Positions 47,488 through 58,653 of a DNA stretch of 64,000 nt are shown piece by piece. This stretch comes from Schizochytrium sp. TIO01 (lineage: Eukaryota > Sar > Bigyra > Thraustochytrida > Thraustochytriidae): positions 3,976,501 through 4,040,500 of the forward strand of contig SMSO01000034.1 in the NCBI GenBank assembly GCA_004764695.1, read 5' to 3'. Made by a program: the position numbers and the translations under genes. The notes under the pieces are model-generated. The model saw only the letters and a program-made list of their open reading frames with translations. It made no database searches and had not been told where the DNA came from. Every line of letters starts with the position of its first letter. The first letter of the stretch is position 1.

Positions 47488-50400
47488 ATGCAGTCAGTCA
47501 GCCGGCGAAGTAGTGCCAGTAGTGGCGGCTTCGCAGACATTGACGCGTACTTCTTATCACTTGGAGAAGGTCCGAGGCCTCGATGCAGTAGCGGCGGAGA
47601 TAAAAGCGTCCAAAGCACTGCAAGTTCAAGGCTTCCCTGGACTTTAGAGGTGAATGCAGATCGTCCCAGAAATGATCTTGGGTATACTGAGAAAGCCTCC
47701 TTGGCGTCGTCTCCAACAGTGACGCCAAAAACACCTCGCACAAAGCCAAGTTCGATGTCAAGATGGCCCAGTCCAGGCACCACCTTTTCTGCAAGCATGC
47801 AAAGTGGAGTTGAGGACGACCAAGAATTTGTATCTGTTAGTGATGTAACAAGAGATCTCTTGGACGATGCCAGGCGTTTGGCAGGGTCTTCGCGTGCTGG
47901 TGAAAGACATCGTCACTCAACGATGTCGTTCTCAGATCGCAGTGCAACATCACCCATGCATGTGAGACCATATGGGCTAACCTCAGAGACAAAGCAACAA
48001 AGGTCAGAAATACAAAGTTATCGCCATAATGAAGTTAGTGATGGATTAGCTAAGGTTGTTCAGGAGCAGCGAAATGAGATCGATAAGCTCCGGGTAGAAA
48101 TTCGCTCCAAGAACGTGGAGCTACGTGGTGCTCGTCAGTCTGCGGAGGAGGAACAGATCGGAAGTCGTGCCCTTCGAAGGGCACTTGAAGACTTCGAGTC
48201 TCGTTTTGAGCAGGAGGTAAGGATGCGAAAAGCTGCTGAAGCGAAACTTGCGAATCATGCAGTGACAAGCAACGCCTTCGAGGAGACGCGCCGGGGCCTG
48301 CACAAAGCACAGCATGAGCGCGACGTTGCTAGTAAAGAGGCCAAACGTGCAAACAAGCTACGCGAAGAAGAATCAAAACTGTATGCAGAATCTAACGCAA
48401 CCCTTCGTGCGAAAGTCGCGAAACTCGAAAAGGATAACGCTCGCCTGACTCATTCTTTGGAAAGAAATGAGTTAGCGCTGTCGGAAGCCACCAACAAGCA
48501 AGGAGAGCTGAGTGCAGCTCGGCAACGACATGTCGAGGAACTCGAAAAAGAGCTTAATGAAGCACTTATGCGTGCGAGGGACCTTGCATCAACTAAAGAC
48601 CATGCTGAATCACGTCTCTTGCAACTGCAAGGTGTTTCTGCGCGTGCACAGCTCTTTTCGGAACGTCTTGAAGAAGCTGAAGAAGAGTTAGATGATCTTC
48701 GAAAGACATGCTCTGCAGCACAAAAAATGGAGCGGGAGGTTCTGGGACAATGCAGAAATCTAGAGACGCAGTTGCAGGCCATGGAGAATAATTTTGCTTC
48801 GGCTGAAGCTCGCGCAATACAAGCGGAGGCTCAACTCGAAGCCTTGGTCCACGATCGCTCAAATAGAGCAGTAGACCGCGTGGAACTTGACCGCATTCGT
48901 GTCGATTTACAATCTACCAAGACATCCGTGCAAAACCTCTCGGATGAAAAAAACTCACTTGCAAAGAAACTGGCGGCAAGTGAAAAATCGAAGCAAATTC
49001 TTATGGATCAGATGCATGAGTGTCAGCGAGCACTTCAAATAATTCAGCTGCGCCTGACACAAATTTGCTCTACTGGGTCGCCAGGCTATTTTGGTAACAA
49101 TACGGATTCTGGACATGAGCCGATTGACTCTACAGACAATAATACTGCTAAAATGGAAGAAGACGCATTGCTTTTGGAGATGAGCAAACTGGCTAGAAGT
49201 GAAGTGCTAGGAGTTTTACAGCCAGTGCTGCGCTCACTCAGTGCTTTGGAGAAACTCCATCTTCAAATTAAGAAGCAACTTCACTCAGCAGAAAGTAAAC
49301 TTGAAAGTGGTCGTAAAGAATCTCAAGAGGTTTCGCTTAGCGTTACGGAACTTGAAACACAGATTCGCAGACTCGAGACAGAAAATGCTCAGATTCGTGA
49401 CCGCTTACGCCAAAAACAAACAGAACTTGCTGAGCAAACTGAACAACTACAAGAAGCTCATCACTGTGTTGTGGCCTTAGAGGGAGAATTGTATCGCGAT
49501 CGTGACGCACAGCAGCGAATGACGCACTCTGTCCGGCGCAGGCTGCTCCGTGCGCAATTGGATTGTTTGACTGGGTCTGTTCTCGTCCGGCCACCCAAAG
49601 ATCTCGCAAACTATGATGTTGAAGATAATCTTGCAGACCTTGCGGAGACAGTTGCTCGACTTTTGGATCAGAAAAGCCAAGCAGCTGAAATAAATGCATC
49701 CCGCGTGAAAGATTTGGAGAGTCGTCTTTACATGTCTTCCCGTGATCGACTCAGCGCAAGCCGCATTGGAACACCAACTCGAGGAGAAGTTGGTATGACA
49801 AGTTCGTCACCTCAACTTCTTCAACTACCTGGGAGCAATGATTCAAGGCATGAGGCTGCGCCTCAGTCTCCTTACGCTGATAAGCATTTTCGTGATACAG
49901 AGGTAATGTTGCGTGCTTTGAGGTTGGCAATGCTTTGTTTACAGTCTGCACTCGTCAGACTTGACCAAATACGCTCGTGTCCAGTGTTCTGCTCTCATTC
50001 GATGACACCTGCCTTGCAAGATCTGTATGCTTGGTCAGAACGGCTCTTCTCCGCAATACTTCCTTCCGATGTGTCACCTAATCCATTTAAGAGGACCGCC
50101 AGTCGTGAGATCCTGCGACGGAAGACAGGTACAAAGATAACATTTCGAACTTTAGTGAAGGTGGTTGTCTGTTGGATGAAATTACGGCTGCGCGTTCAGC
50201 GGCATACCTCGAACACTGGAGCGGAGGTACTACGGGGCCTCGGTCTCCCAGGCGGCCAATTTTTGCAAAACCGACAACCCACAGAGAGTGAGTTACACTT
50301 GGTCCTAAATGAATTTTCTTCGGATTCTAGTGACGTTCAGTTGTGGAATTCACTAGCTAAGGCCTTCGCAATAGACGAATTGCTAGGTAGAAAGCACGTC

Positions 50401-51012
50401 TGCTTATTGCCCAAGCTGGAAACGGGTCAGATGCAAGTAAACGTCGACAGCAACGTGTCCTGTCAGGCGTTAAAAGCTTCCCTAGTACAGGTGTTCCATC
50501 CTGTAGAAGAAGAGCGCCGCGCACTGGAGGACTTTCGGCATGCCCTCATGTACTACGAGAATGAGCTTGGTCGAGAGTTAGAATCTTGGCGAAGCAAAGC
50601 TCAGGCACGTGCTAGTGCATGTGCAAGCATTCCAATTTTAGAGCGCGAGGAACAAAGAGAAAATGTGAATGGTTCATCTTATCGAAATTCGTCACTAATT
50701 AAGGGTGGACAATCCTACATATTAGACCCACAGGACCTGAGTTTCACTAATCTAGAAGATGATGAAGGTGATAGAACCTTACCTTGGAGCTCGACGCGCG
50801 AGGGCCCGGTAGCTCGTCAGCTTTTATCTTCTGATGGGCAAGAATGTGCTGCAACTGCTTCTATCAGCGCAAACAAGTCAAGTAAACAAGTAGAGGTATT
50901 GCAACGACTCCGCCAAGAGCAAAGAGATGCTCAGGCGGACTTGGAGCGAGCTTTAGAACAATTGAATACTCAGATAGGCAATGAGATGGATTTTCCTTCC
51001 CAGGAAATGTAA
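47488..51012 (+). CDS. Large coiled-coil protein, 1174 aa, family not recognised
   Basis: Intact single-exon frame from ATG 47488. Residues 1-180 are Ser/Pro/Arg-rich and disordered with many SP/TP sites. Long heptad-patterned coiled coil covers about 183-529 (EQRNEIDKLRVEIRSKNVEL onward) and again 552-756, broken by a Gly/Asn/Asp-rich hinge (about 532-550). A Ser-rich linker leads to a compact non-coiled helical region (about 800-1010) with conserved-looking Cys and Trp (RSCPVFCSHSM, VVCWMKLRLRV), the likeliest functional module. A last short coiled coil lies near 1134-1165. The architecture suits a centrosomal, ciliary or Golgi tether-type scaffold, but nothing in the sequence picks one. 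The stop codon is only 18 bp from the 14-3-3 stop on the other strand. Confidence 0.85.
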   Translation: MQSVSRRSSASSGGFADIDAYFLSLGEGPRPRCSSGGDKSVQSTASSRLPWTLEVNADRPRNDLGYTEKASLASSPTVTPKTPRTKPSSMSRWPSPGTTFSASMQSGVEDDQEFVSVSDVTRDLLDDARRLAGSSRAGERHRHSTMSFSDRSATSPMHVRPYGLTSETKQQRSEIQSYRHNEVSDGLAKVVQEQRNEIDKLRVEIRSKNVELRGARQSAEEEQIGSRALRRALEDFESRFEQEVRMRKAAEAKLANHAVTSNAFEETRRGLHKAQHERDVASKEAKRANKLREEESKLYAESNATLRAKVAKLEKDNARLTHSLERNELALSEATNKQGELSAARQRHVEELEKELNEALMRARDLASTKDHAESRLLQLQGVSARAQLFSERLEEAEEELDDLRKTCSAAQKMEREVLGQCRNLETQLQAMENNFASAEARAIQAEAQLEALVHDRSNRAVDRVELDRIRVDLQSTKTSVQNLSDEKNSLAKKLAASEKSKQILMDQMHECQRALQIIQLRLTQICSTGSPGYFGNNTDSGHEPIDSTDNNTAKMEEDALLLEMSKLARSEVLGVLQPVLRSLSALEKLHLQIKKQLHSAESKLESGRKESQEVSLSVTELETQIRRLETENAQIRDRLRQKQTELAEQTEQLQEAHHCVVALEGELYRDRDAQQRMTHSVRRRLLRAQLDCLTGSVLVRPPKDLANYDVEDNLADLAETVARLLDQKSQAAEINASRVKDLESRLYMSSRDRLSASRIGTPTRGEVGMTSSSPQLLQLPGSNDSRHEAAPQSPYADKHFRDTEVMLRALRLAMLCLQSALVRLDQIRSCPVFCSHSMTPALQDLYAWSERLFSAILPSDVSPNPFKRTASREILRRKTGTKITFRTLVKVVVCWMKLRLRVQRHTSNTGAEVLRGLGLPGGQFLQNRQPTESELHLVLNEFSSDSSDVQLWNSLAKAFAIDELLGRKHVCLLPKLETGQMQVNVDSNVSCQALKASLVQVFHPVEEERRALEDFRHALMYYENELGRELESWRSKAQARASACASIPILEREEQRENVNGSSYRNSSLIKGGQSYILDPQDLSFTNLEDDEGDRTLPWSSTREGPVARQLLSSDGQECAATASISANKSSKQVEVLQRLRQEQRDAQADLERALEQLNTQIGNEMDFPSQEM

Positions 51013-51030
51013 AAAAAAAAGCAATCAAAT

Positions 51031-52020
51031 TTACTCCTTCTCCTCGCCGTCGCTGGTCCAGAGCGTAAGGTTATCGCGAAGAAGCTGCATGATGAGGGTG
51101 GCGTCCTTGTAAGACTCCTCCTGGAGAGAGTCGAGCTCGGCGATAGCGCTATCTGTAAATTTTTCACGTAGGCATTAATCGATGAAGATGTTTGTCGTGA
51201 TTGGTTATATAGGGGCACATCATTCGTTAGTAAACTGTTTAATCAAATCTCTGCATGTAAACATCGAGCATCAATCACTCTAAAGGGTGGCCTGCTCAAG
51301 AAAGGCGTTTCCTTTTACATAATAAAAGATTATGAGGAACTTTTACAGTAAAAGTATAATTTGTTCGAAAAAACTTACCAAAAGCCCGCTTAGCAAGGTC
51401 GCAGGCCTGCTCCTGCTCAGCAAGAATTTCATAGTAGAAGACCGACAGGTTCAATGCAAGACCAAGGCGGATAGGGTGAGTGGGGGGAAGACCATCCTCA
51501 GGGTCCTCGGCGATAGTCTGAGCCTGCTTGTATGCATCGAGGGCGGCCTCGGCACAGTCACGGCGCATCTCGTCGAGCTTGAACTCGGCGAGGTAACGGT
51601 GGTAGTCACCGCTCATCTTGTAATAGAAGACCTGGGACTCGGCCTTCTCGGGTCCCTTCATGTTCTCAGCCTGGGGGATGAGGTTGTCCTTAATGATGTT
51701 GAGGATTTCGTCACAGACATCGTCGAGCTCGTCCTCGACCTTCTTGCGGTAGGCAGCAACCTTGGCGACCTTGGAGTCGTCGCCCTTCATCTTCTCCTTA
51801 GCCTCGATAGAGGAGAGCACACGCCAGCTGGCACGGCGGGCACCAATCACGTTCTTATAGGCAACACTCAAAAGGTTACGCTCCTCAACGGAGAGCTCGC
51901 GGTCGCCCTGGGCAACAGCCTTCATGTACAAACCATGTCGTCGTAGCGCTCGGCCTGCTCGGCGAGGCGAGCGTGGTACACGCAGTCATCGCGCGAAAGG
52001 TCAGAAATGTAGGACTCCAT
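51031..52020 (-). CDS. 14-3-3 protein, 2 exons (one-base frameshift near the N terminus)
   Basis: Exon 1 runs 52020 to 51379 and exon 2 runs 51152 to 51031. The 226-nt intron starts GTAAGT and ends ACAG. 14-3-3 dimers bind phospho-Ser/Thr motifs and regulate kinases, transporters and trafficking. The signatures are present: [16 protein letters not shown] (groove Lys and Arg), [12 protein letters not shown] with the groove Arg-Tyr pair, [10 protein letters not shown] and, across the intron, [17 protein letters not shown], ending [11 protein letters not shown]. From ATG 52020 the frame reads to ERYDDMV and then hits a stop, while the rest ([15 protein letters not shown]) lies in another frame. 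One base is missing at about 51926-51934. With it restored the gene gives 254 aa, a normal family length. Every other part is intact, so a sequencing or assembly deletion is the likeliest cause. Confidence 0.92.
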
Positions 52021-52113
52021 TGTGCTATATATCAGCAAGTTCGAAAAACGACTCTGCTATCAATAATTTATTTGTTCATTTATTTACATCACGCAACTCC
52101 AAATTATCGTTAG

Positions 52114-52137
52114 TCATTCATTCATTCATTCATTCAT
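52114..52137. repeat. CATT tetranucleotide microsatellite
   Basis: About six tandem CATT units lie roughly 100 bp upstream of the 14-3-3 start. Confidence 0.9.
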
Positions 52138-54814
52138 CTATCCCTCACGCCCTATCGTCATCTTGATATCGGCCATTATGGCTCCTTCCTTCTCTTTCTT
52201 TTATGCCCCACCTCAAATCATTCTTTAAAATATAATCTCTCACTCGCCACGATTCGGGAACAGCAACATCGATATTTACGCCCGATCTAGCACATCAGCT
52301 GGCATTGCCAACCTTCACTGGAGCCGGAGACGCAACCGACGGGCTTCTGGTTATTGAACGAATAGTTTAAAATCGAAGAAAGACTGAGGAGAGTAAATTG
52401 AAAGAAGTGTGTTCAACATGAAACCAGAGAAAGAACAAAAAAAAGAACAAAAAGGACAGATCAAAAGTATAAAGAAAAGGACGAAGACCCGGCGGCCTCG
52501 GCCTCAAGCGCATGGTGGCTTCGAAATTTTGTTTCCTCTATATTCTCCGCGGCTCCAACCCTGACAGAAGACCTCTATCGCTGCTTCTGTGTACCTCAAC
52601 CTGTCCTTGAATCGTCCGTATTTCTTTTCAATCCTCTTTATTATTCGTTCGTCCTTTTCTTTTTTGACCTCTTCTTCGTGAAGCCTCATGATGAAGCGCT
52701 TGCTTTGCCGCCCGGAATCCAAAGCGCCTAGTAAGCCACCGTGAACCTAGAGACCGACGCCTGGATCCAAAGGCCTGAGAAGGCGGAGAGGAAAAGCAAC
52801 TGTCACAGCAGACTTTGCGCAAGAGAGCAGAGCGGAGAAGAGGAGAGGGAAGAAAGAAGAAGGCTTTCTTCGCTTCTTTTTCTATATATCTCATTTCTAT
52901 CTATTTCTATCCAAGTCGTCTCCGCCTCATGCGCGCCTCTGCTGAGGCAGGCGACGGCAGGGGCTAAAGGGCAGCAGGGAGGCAAAGAGGAGGGCTATCC
53001 GGGGAGGTGACGGCGGCGCTGCGAGAGCGCGCGCAAGAGCGCGGTCAGCAAGAGCGACGTACCTGTTGCTTGCTTGCGGTTGGCGATCTGGTGAAGCGAG
53101 GAGGTCGGTGCTCCTCTTCCACTACCTCACAAAATATCAGTGTACTCAGAGGTGAAAGCTACACGTCAGTTGGTGTTTTTCTCTAACTTTATTTGGGGTG
53201 TTTTAGGAGGTACTCCACTGGAAATCCCGTGTGGAACATCTGCGCTTGATTGCTGCAATATGATATGCTGTGGGGTTTGCAAAGAGGAGAGTGCGCTCCT
53301 GTAGTTTTCTAGTGGCGCCAGGAGACGGGGTATATGGTAATCTAATTAAATTATCCGAGAGGTAAAAGGTGCATGTTTGAAAAGGGTGAAGCCCAGAAGC
53401 TGAGAGGGATGGAGGCCAGAGAGGGAAGGAGGGCGACCACTGAGGAGTCCGTTAGCGATGAAAGGGGGCCGGCAAAACCCCCCATATATCTCGTACTTCA
53501 ACTTCAAACTCCTGAGAGGTAAAAAAACGAAACGATAGCGAGAAAAGAATAAAATTGGAGATGGAAAGAAAACAGACAGTGCATCTTAGCGCCCCATCCA
53601 AAGCCATAAGAACGAAGGAAACCCAAACAATGATTAGCGAAGAAAGAGAGAAAGGGAGAGGTTACTTGTATTACCCTGTTCCCTCCTATCGCGATCTCTT
53701 CTTTCGCAAATAAGTTTTAGTTTGACGTAAAAAAGTGAACGTTTTGCACAACATCATAACTTGAATGGGCGATTTTAAACTTTATTTTAACTTATAATAA
53801 TTATTATTATTTAAACATATAACGTATTTAAAATTTAAATTAGAACAATATTATAAGAGTGAAGTCCCTCTTATTATTTAAAATTTTTTAAAATACCATT
53901 TCTAGGCTTGTTTTTGTTTTTTAATTTACACCCACAAGATAGTAAAAGCCAAAATATGCCTTGAAAGTAGCAGGTATTAGTAATAATACTTAATAGTTTG
54001 CTATTTCTAAATTCATTTATAATTTGAGTTGTGCAAAGCAGTTATCTTAGAGGCAGGTAGTGAACAGAAGAAAAAAGCAAGACGAAAGATCCGTCGCGGC
54101 ACGACAGAAGAAAGAGACCTGATACCAATACGTCTTCTCCGAGCAATAGACATATACATCCCAGGGAGAGGGCACTTGCATCGACTGCTTGAGAGGCCCT
54201 CGACCACGGCTCCTCCTCGTCTTTCCTTGCACCTCGCTTGCCTTCGGTATCTCATGGCCCACCGACAACAGCTTCATTTTGTGCAGTACCTCTCCAGAGC
54301 AGAGAGATGAGATGTGTTGTTCAATCTGCACTTAGGCCTCTTTCCTCACAATAATCCTAATTCTACCTTCGACTCAGAGTCCTTTCATTGATCATGGCGC
54401 TACTTTTGACTATTTTTGTACCTGCAATGCATTTGAGTGGGTTGCTTTTGCCCAAGTTAAAAGATTTTAACCCGGCGAGAGTGCCCCTTTCGCTCTCTAG
54501 CTACAGCGTTGGAAACCTCCCTTTGAATTTCCACGCAAAAATTCATCAGTAGCAGTAGGACCTAGGCTACTCTGAAAACTCTAGACTAGAGGTACGCCGC
54601 GAAGCCTGTCTGTTGACCTCAGGCTGATGATGGGCAGCAGTTCCTTCCCTGGCGGCCTGCCTGTGGAGCAGCGTGTGCGTTGTGGGTGGCGCCGAGGCGG
54701 CCCAGCACGGCTTCTACTCCTCCGCCGCTAGCGCTCCCGATCGGCGTAGATCATCAGCGATATTCATTCATCGCGAGAAAAGCCATTTTCCTTTTTCATT
54801 TATTATTCCATTAG

Positions 54815-54836
54815 TTATTTATTTATTTATTTATTC
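54815..54836. repeat. ATTT tetranucleotide microsatellite
   Basis: Five tandem ATTT units, overlapping the first copy of the 25-bp direct repeat that begins at 54831. Confidence 0.85.
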
Positions 54837-54883
54837 TATAATAGCTAACATTGTATATTTATTCTACAATAACTAACATTGTA
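54831..54883. repeat. 25-bp direct repeat, two copies, period 28
   Basis: TTATTCTA-x-AATA-x-CTAACATTGTA occurs at 54831-54855 and 54859-54883, differing at only two positions. This is a small tandem duplication in AT-rich non-coding DNA. Confidence 0.85.
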
Positions 54884-54973
54884 AACATCCTGTTTAAATA
54901 GAAAAATTAAAAAAAACAGGCCAGAAAGAAAGGGCCTGCGGCGGCTTGGAATCCACGCAACATATGGTGATAT

Positions 54974-55002
54974 CATACATACATACATAGATGCATACAT
55001 AC
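54974..55002. repeat. CATA tetranucleotide microsatellite
   Basis: CATA units interrupted once by a GATG, lying in a GC-richer island. Confidence 0.85.
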
Positions 55003-55400
55003 TCTTGGTCGGGCTGCCTGAAAGAGGTCGTTCGAAGGACTTGCAAGCGCCTGCGTGGGCACGCAGTAAATAAGCACCTCCTACTGGGAGCAGGCAGGCG
55101 CGTAAACGGCCTACGTGCAGATCATAACATAGCACGCATCGGTGCGAGCACAGTCGCTCTCTCCGAGCACCATCCTGTAGAACATACATGAGAACAAACA
55201 ACTGGTTGCAGCAAGCATGGGCTTTATTTGATAGAGACAGCTGGCCATTGCACGATTGCACGGCGCCTGCTGGGTTGTATGAAGGAGGAGTGGAGTGAAT
55301 CACATTATGCAGAGCAGTGTTCCCTTCGGAAATTGCGATGGATCACAAACCATTCATGGATCGTGGTTATTGTTCATGGAACGTTTGGGACATCGAAGGA

Positions 55401-55429
55401 TCTCTCTCTCTCTCTCTCTCTCGCTCTCT
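55401..55429. repeat. TC dinucleotide microsatellite
   Basis: Ten or more TC units followed by an interrupted CTCT run. Confidence 0.92.
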
Positions 55430-56168
55430 TTTGTTTTCTCTATCTAATAATGGGTAGAAGGGGCCTAGGCCTTTCTGTAGCAAACGACTACTCGGGGTGC
55501 TTCGCTTTGTATTTCAGAGTAGTGACCGGAACATACCAGCACACCCTCAGCAATGCATAGCGTAGCATCTCGAAGGTCAAATCTTTAAGCGCTAGGTAAC
55601 AGTAGACAGGCATTATGTGTCATCACTCTACTATCTTTATGAAATCAATGAGGCTTGCTTTTGGAAAGCAAGTCAGTCTGGCTCCTGACCCGCCTCTTTG
55701 AAGATTAGGAGGCAGCAGTATTAGCAGGCAGGTAGTACCTCCTTAGGCATAGTATGATGCGATGAGCTAGAGTTTTGCTTTTACTACTACATAGGTCTCA
55801 ATTAGATTCATTTTTTCTGCTTCTTCTTCTTCTTGTTGCCATAAGAAAGTAATCTTATCACGTTTCCATGATACTTTCCACACGACGAAGTAGAGTAGGA
55901 GTAGGCGTCTATCTATCTACCTATTTATCTATCTTGAAATTGTGTTCGAAGCGGCGAATTAGATCGGTTGTACGATTTCCGCACGCTCTTTGTCCTGGTC
56001 AGCCACTCAACCACGGACATGGAATCTCGCTTTGGATTCGCTCGAAGGATTTCTCCAGTGAAGTTTGTGAAGCAGGTCCATGCTGATCTAATGATGCAGG
56101 TGCCTCAATAATGCCGATTTTTTGACCAACTGCAGAGCCAGAGTCTCGAAGGCAGCCACGCCAACAGA

Positions 56169-56205
56169 TAAATAAACAAATAAACAAATAAGCAAATAAG
56201 CAAAC
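56169..56205. repeat. AAATAAAC/AAATAAGC octamer repeat
   Basis: Four to five tandem octamers in which the seventh base changes from A to G part-way. They generate repetitive hydrophobic frames on the minus strand that are not genes. Confidence 0.85.
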
Positions 56206-56398
56206 AGACAGACAACCCAGATCTTCGAAACATAAGTGCAGCCGCAAATGAATATGATGACTTTGAAGCAGAGCTTTGGAAGAACAATGCCTATCTTCGC
56301 AAAAACTCGTCTCGCCTCCTCCACTCTCGTGGCGAGAAAGCAAGCCAAGCAGACACACAAATATTGAAAGGAAAGCGGCCGCTTCCAAAGTTGATTGC

Positions 56399-56455
<57 letters not shown>

Positions 56456-56456
56456 A
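56399..56456. repeat. GAAA tetranucleotide microsatellite
   Basis: About 14 perfect GAAA units, the longest microsatellite in the window, followed by an A-rich imperfect extension. Confidence 0.97.
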
Positions 56457-56910
56457 GAAAAGCAAAAAAAAAAGCAAAAAAGCAAAGAAGCAGCTTCGTC
56501 GTTGTTCTGAGCTGCGCCTTATCCGCCTTGGGACTACTCCAGTGTAGGATAGCCTACCTAGTTGTCATAGTGTCTGTCTTTACAGAGTCTGTTCCTCCTC
56601 TCTAGAGAGACATATTGACAGGACGAGGTCTAAGAAAACACGCGCCAACGACAGTCTGGAATCTGATCTTTCTTTAGTATTTTGAATTTTGACGATCATT
56701 TTTTAAATTTAAATTTAAATGGTATTAAAAATTTAATTTAAAACATGATTGAGCTAAAACCTGGTAGCGGCAGAGCTTCTTCTTCCCTGGGAAGTCGAGA
56801 AGAAGTCTGATTTTTTATAGGCCTAATTATCATTTATGTAAAAGTTTTGAAAGGCAAGTTTGTATCACTTTTCTCACATTCAGCTTCTACTAGTCAACAT
56901 GTGCTTCTTC

Positions 56911-56928
56911 TTTTTTTTTTTTTTTTTT
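56911..56928. repeat. Poly-T tract of 18
   Basis: An uninterrupted run of 18 T flanked on both sides by CTTCTTC-like sequence. Confidence 0.9.
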
Positions 56929-58324
56929 CTTCTAAAAGTTTTGGTCGATGACTAGACTCTCTACTATCTGTTGGTTTGTTCACCTTTAAAAAAGTAATGG
57001 TAATGAGACAGTGAGAGAGCAAAAAAATGTAACTCGCCTTGAGAAATCATGACGTGGATAGATGTTTTTTAAAACCAAACAAACCTCCGCTTTTGCTAAG
57101 GCTACATGGAGTAACGCAACATGACCAAGTAAGGCGGTCTGATCAATCAATTCAGGCGAACCCAGCGGACGGCGTGCAAGCTGTGTTGATAAGCTCCTGC
57201 GGCAATTTCGTTGTGATGATTGTCTCGTAGGGACGCTCGAAAGCGCAAGATGAATGACATTTTATTTTGATTTTATTTTATTTCTGAAAAGAAAAGAGCT
57301 AAACTTTCCTAAGGGATGCCCACCAGGATTAGGTGTTGATGCTACCTACTGGTAACATAGAGAACTGTTATTTCTTTCTTACCTTCTTACCTTCTTTCAT
57401 TAATGTTTAAGATTGAAAAAGTATTAATATTATTCTTATTTTAAATAAAATATAGCAGAAATAGATTTGAAGCAGGCGGGATGGAAAACTCTCTAAAAGG
57501 CCACCAAGCCAGAGTTGTGCTACTCCTACCCAGTAGTACGTTCTAGTTGAGTAACGTGAAGAACAGAAGCTCAGGAAGATGGGAAGATGGGATTACTTTC
57601 CTCTCTTGGCAGCTCCTGAAGACAGCGAGGCGGGCCATCTGTGCATCAGCACTCGTCATCACGTTTCTTCTCTTCGATTTCCTTCTCTTCTCGTCTTCTT
57701 CCTATTCTTGGCGTGAATCCCGCCATGAGGATAAAACTAACTTTTACAAACTAATAGGGAGTAGGGAGGCAGTGAGTAACGAGCTAGAGAACTACTGGCA
57801 GCACCTTCCTTCGGCAACCTGAAAATCGTGCAGTAGGAGGTACCTAGCTAGAGTAGTCTTCGAAGAACAAATTCAAGAAACTAATTCGATTTTGCTTATG
57901 GAATCGAAAGCCTACCTTGAAGACTAACTATGCGACGCACTCGTCGGAGAACAGACTTGCAAAAGCTCTCGCAGCTAGTTTGCTCGTTACGATGATTGGA
58001 GCGCACATCGACTCTGACACTGTTGCTGTTGTTTTGTTGTTAACTTTTGTGTTCTACTTGTATTAAGGACTTTGAGGATACTTATGCTTGTTATATCATA
58101 GGCTGCAATTTTGACAGAGCATCGCGACATGAAAATGGGTTGCAAACCGGATGAATTGGAGTACGATAACAACTGAGCAAGAAATTATCTTACTCACAAA
58201 ACTCGCCCATTTGGCTCGCGAGCTTTTTATTCTGTTGATTTTGCATTCTCGTTAATGGCACCCAAAAGCAGGAGACCAATTTTAATGCCTAAGCTCCTCC
58301 TCCACTTACAAATCCATAATGACA

Positions 58325-58653
58325 CTATCTTCGTCTTTGATTGCTCGCTCGAGTGGATTCTGCCGCGGCACTTAGCAAGACATTTCTTTGCATATCGATC
58401 TTGAAAGCTCTGGTAACCGATATATTGCCTCCTTCTACAACCAAGGTAGTACCTGAGTCTGGGTTGCGTGCATTGTGGTCACGCCTAGAACACACTCCTA
58501 AGATCTTTCCGCATTGCACGTAATTGAAGATAGGCAGAAAGTTCTCCATCGCGCATAGAACATCGTTGATTGTACTACTTAATAAAGAAATTCTCTTTAA
58601 CTTTAAAAATGCACCTGAACATTGAACAATAGTAACGGCTCCAATTAGTTGCT
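58325..58653 (-). CDS. Possible terminal exon of an unrecognised gene
   Basis: A frame of about 109 codons ends at TAG 58325. On its upstream side it is preceded by a good acceptor (T-rich run then TTTTTAG, AG at 58655-58654). The translation has balanced composition (QCGKILGVCSRRDHNARN, GTTLVVEGGNISVTRAF) and looks like a small beta-rich domain, possibly an OB- or Sm-like fold, ending in a basic RRR tail. No upstream exon or start codon can be assigned, although another protein-like frame lies at 58863-59078 on the same strand. It could also be 3' UTR of the glycosyltransferase gene. Confidence 0.3.

Larger units (their letters stand above)
52021..58324. other. Gene-poor, microsatellite-rich region
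   Basis: 6.3 kb without a supported gene. It alternates AT-rich stretches (53740-54030, 56690-56760, 57390-57470) with GC-richer islands (52650-53110, 54590-54760, 54930-55180), and holds many simple repeats listed separately. A good splice-donor sequence (CAG|GTACGT on the minus strand, intron side starting 53062) together with an acceptor at 52025-52026 just before the 14-3-3 ATG could define a 5'-UTR intron of about 1 kb. All sizeable frames here are non-ATG, low complexity or repeat-derived. Confidence 0.5.

Noticed and set aside
51913-51936. Very short intron to explain the 14-3-3 frame change
   Set aside because: The only GT...AG pair is about 14 nt and would delete conserved residues; a missing base fits better.
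55020-55060. GTCGTTCGAAGGAC as part of a tRNA
   Set aside because: There are no acceptor-stem complement or A-box sequences at the right distance.
56088-56485. Minus-strand frames with runs of FFLSFFLS and LFICLFVY
   Set aside because: They are read-outs of the GAAA and AAATAAAC microsatellites, not real hydrophobic proteins.
52021-58324. CRISPR-like or satellite array in the repeat-rich region
   Set aside because: The repeats are ordinary 2-8 bp microsatellites plus one 25-bp doublet; there is no regular repeat-spacer pattern.
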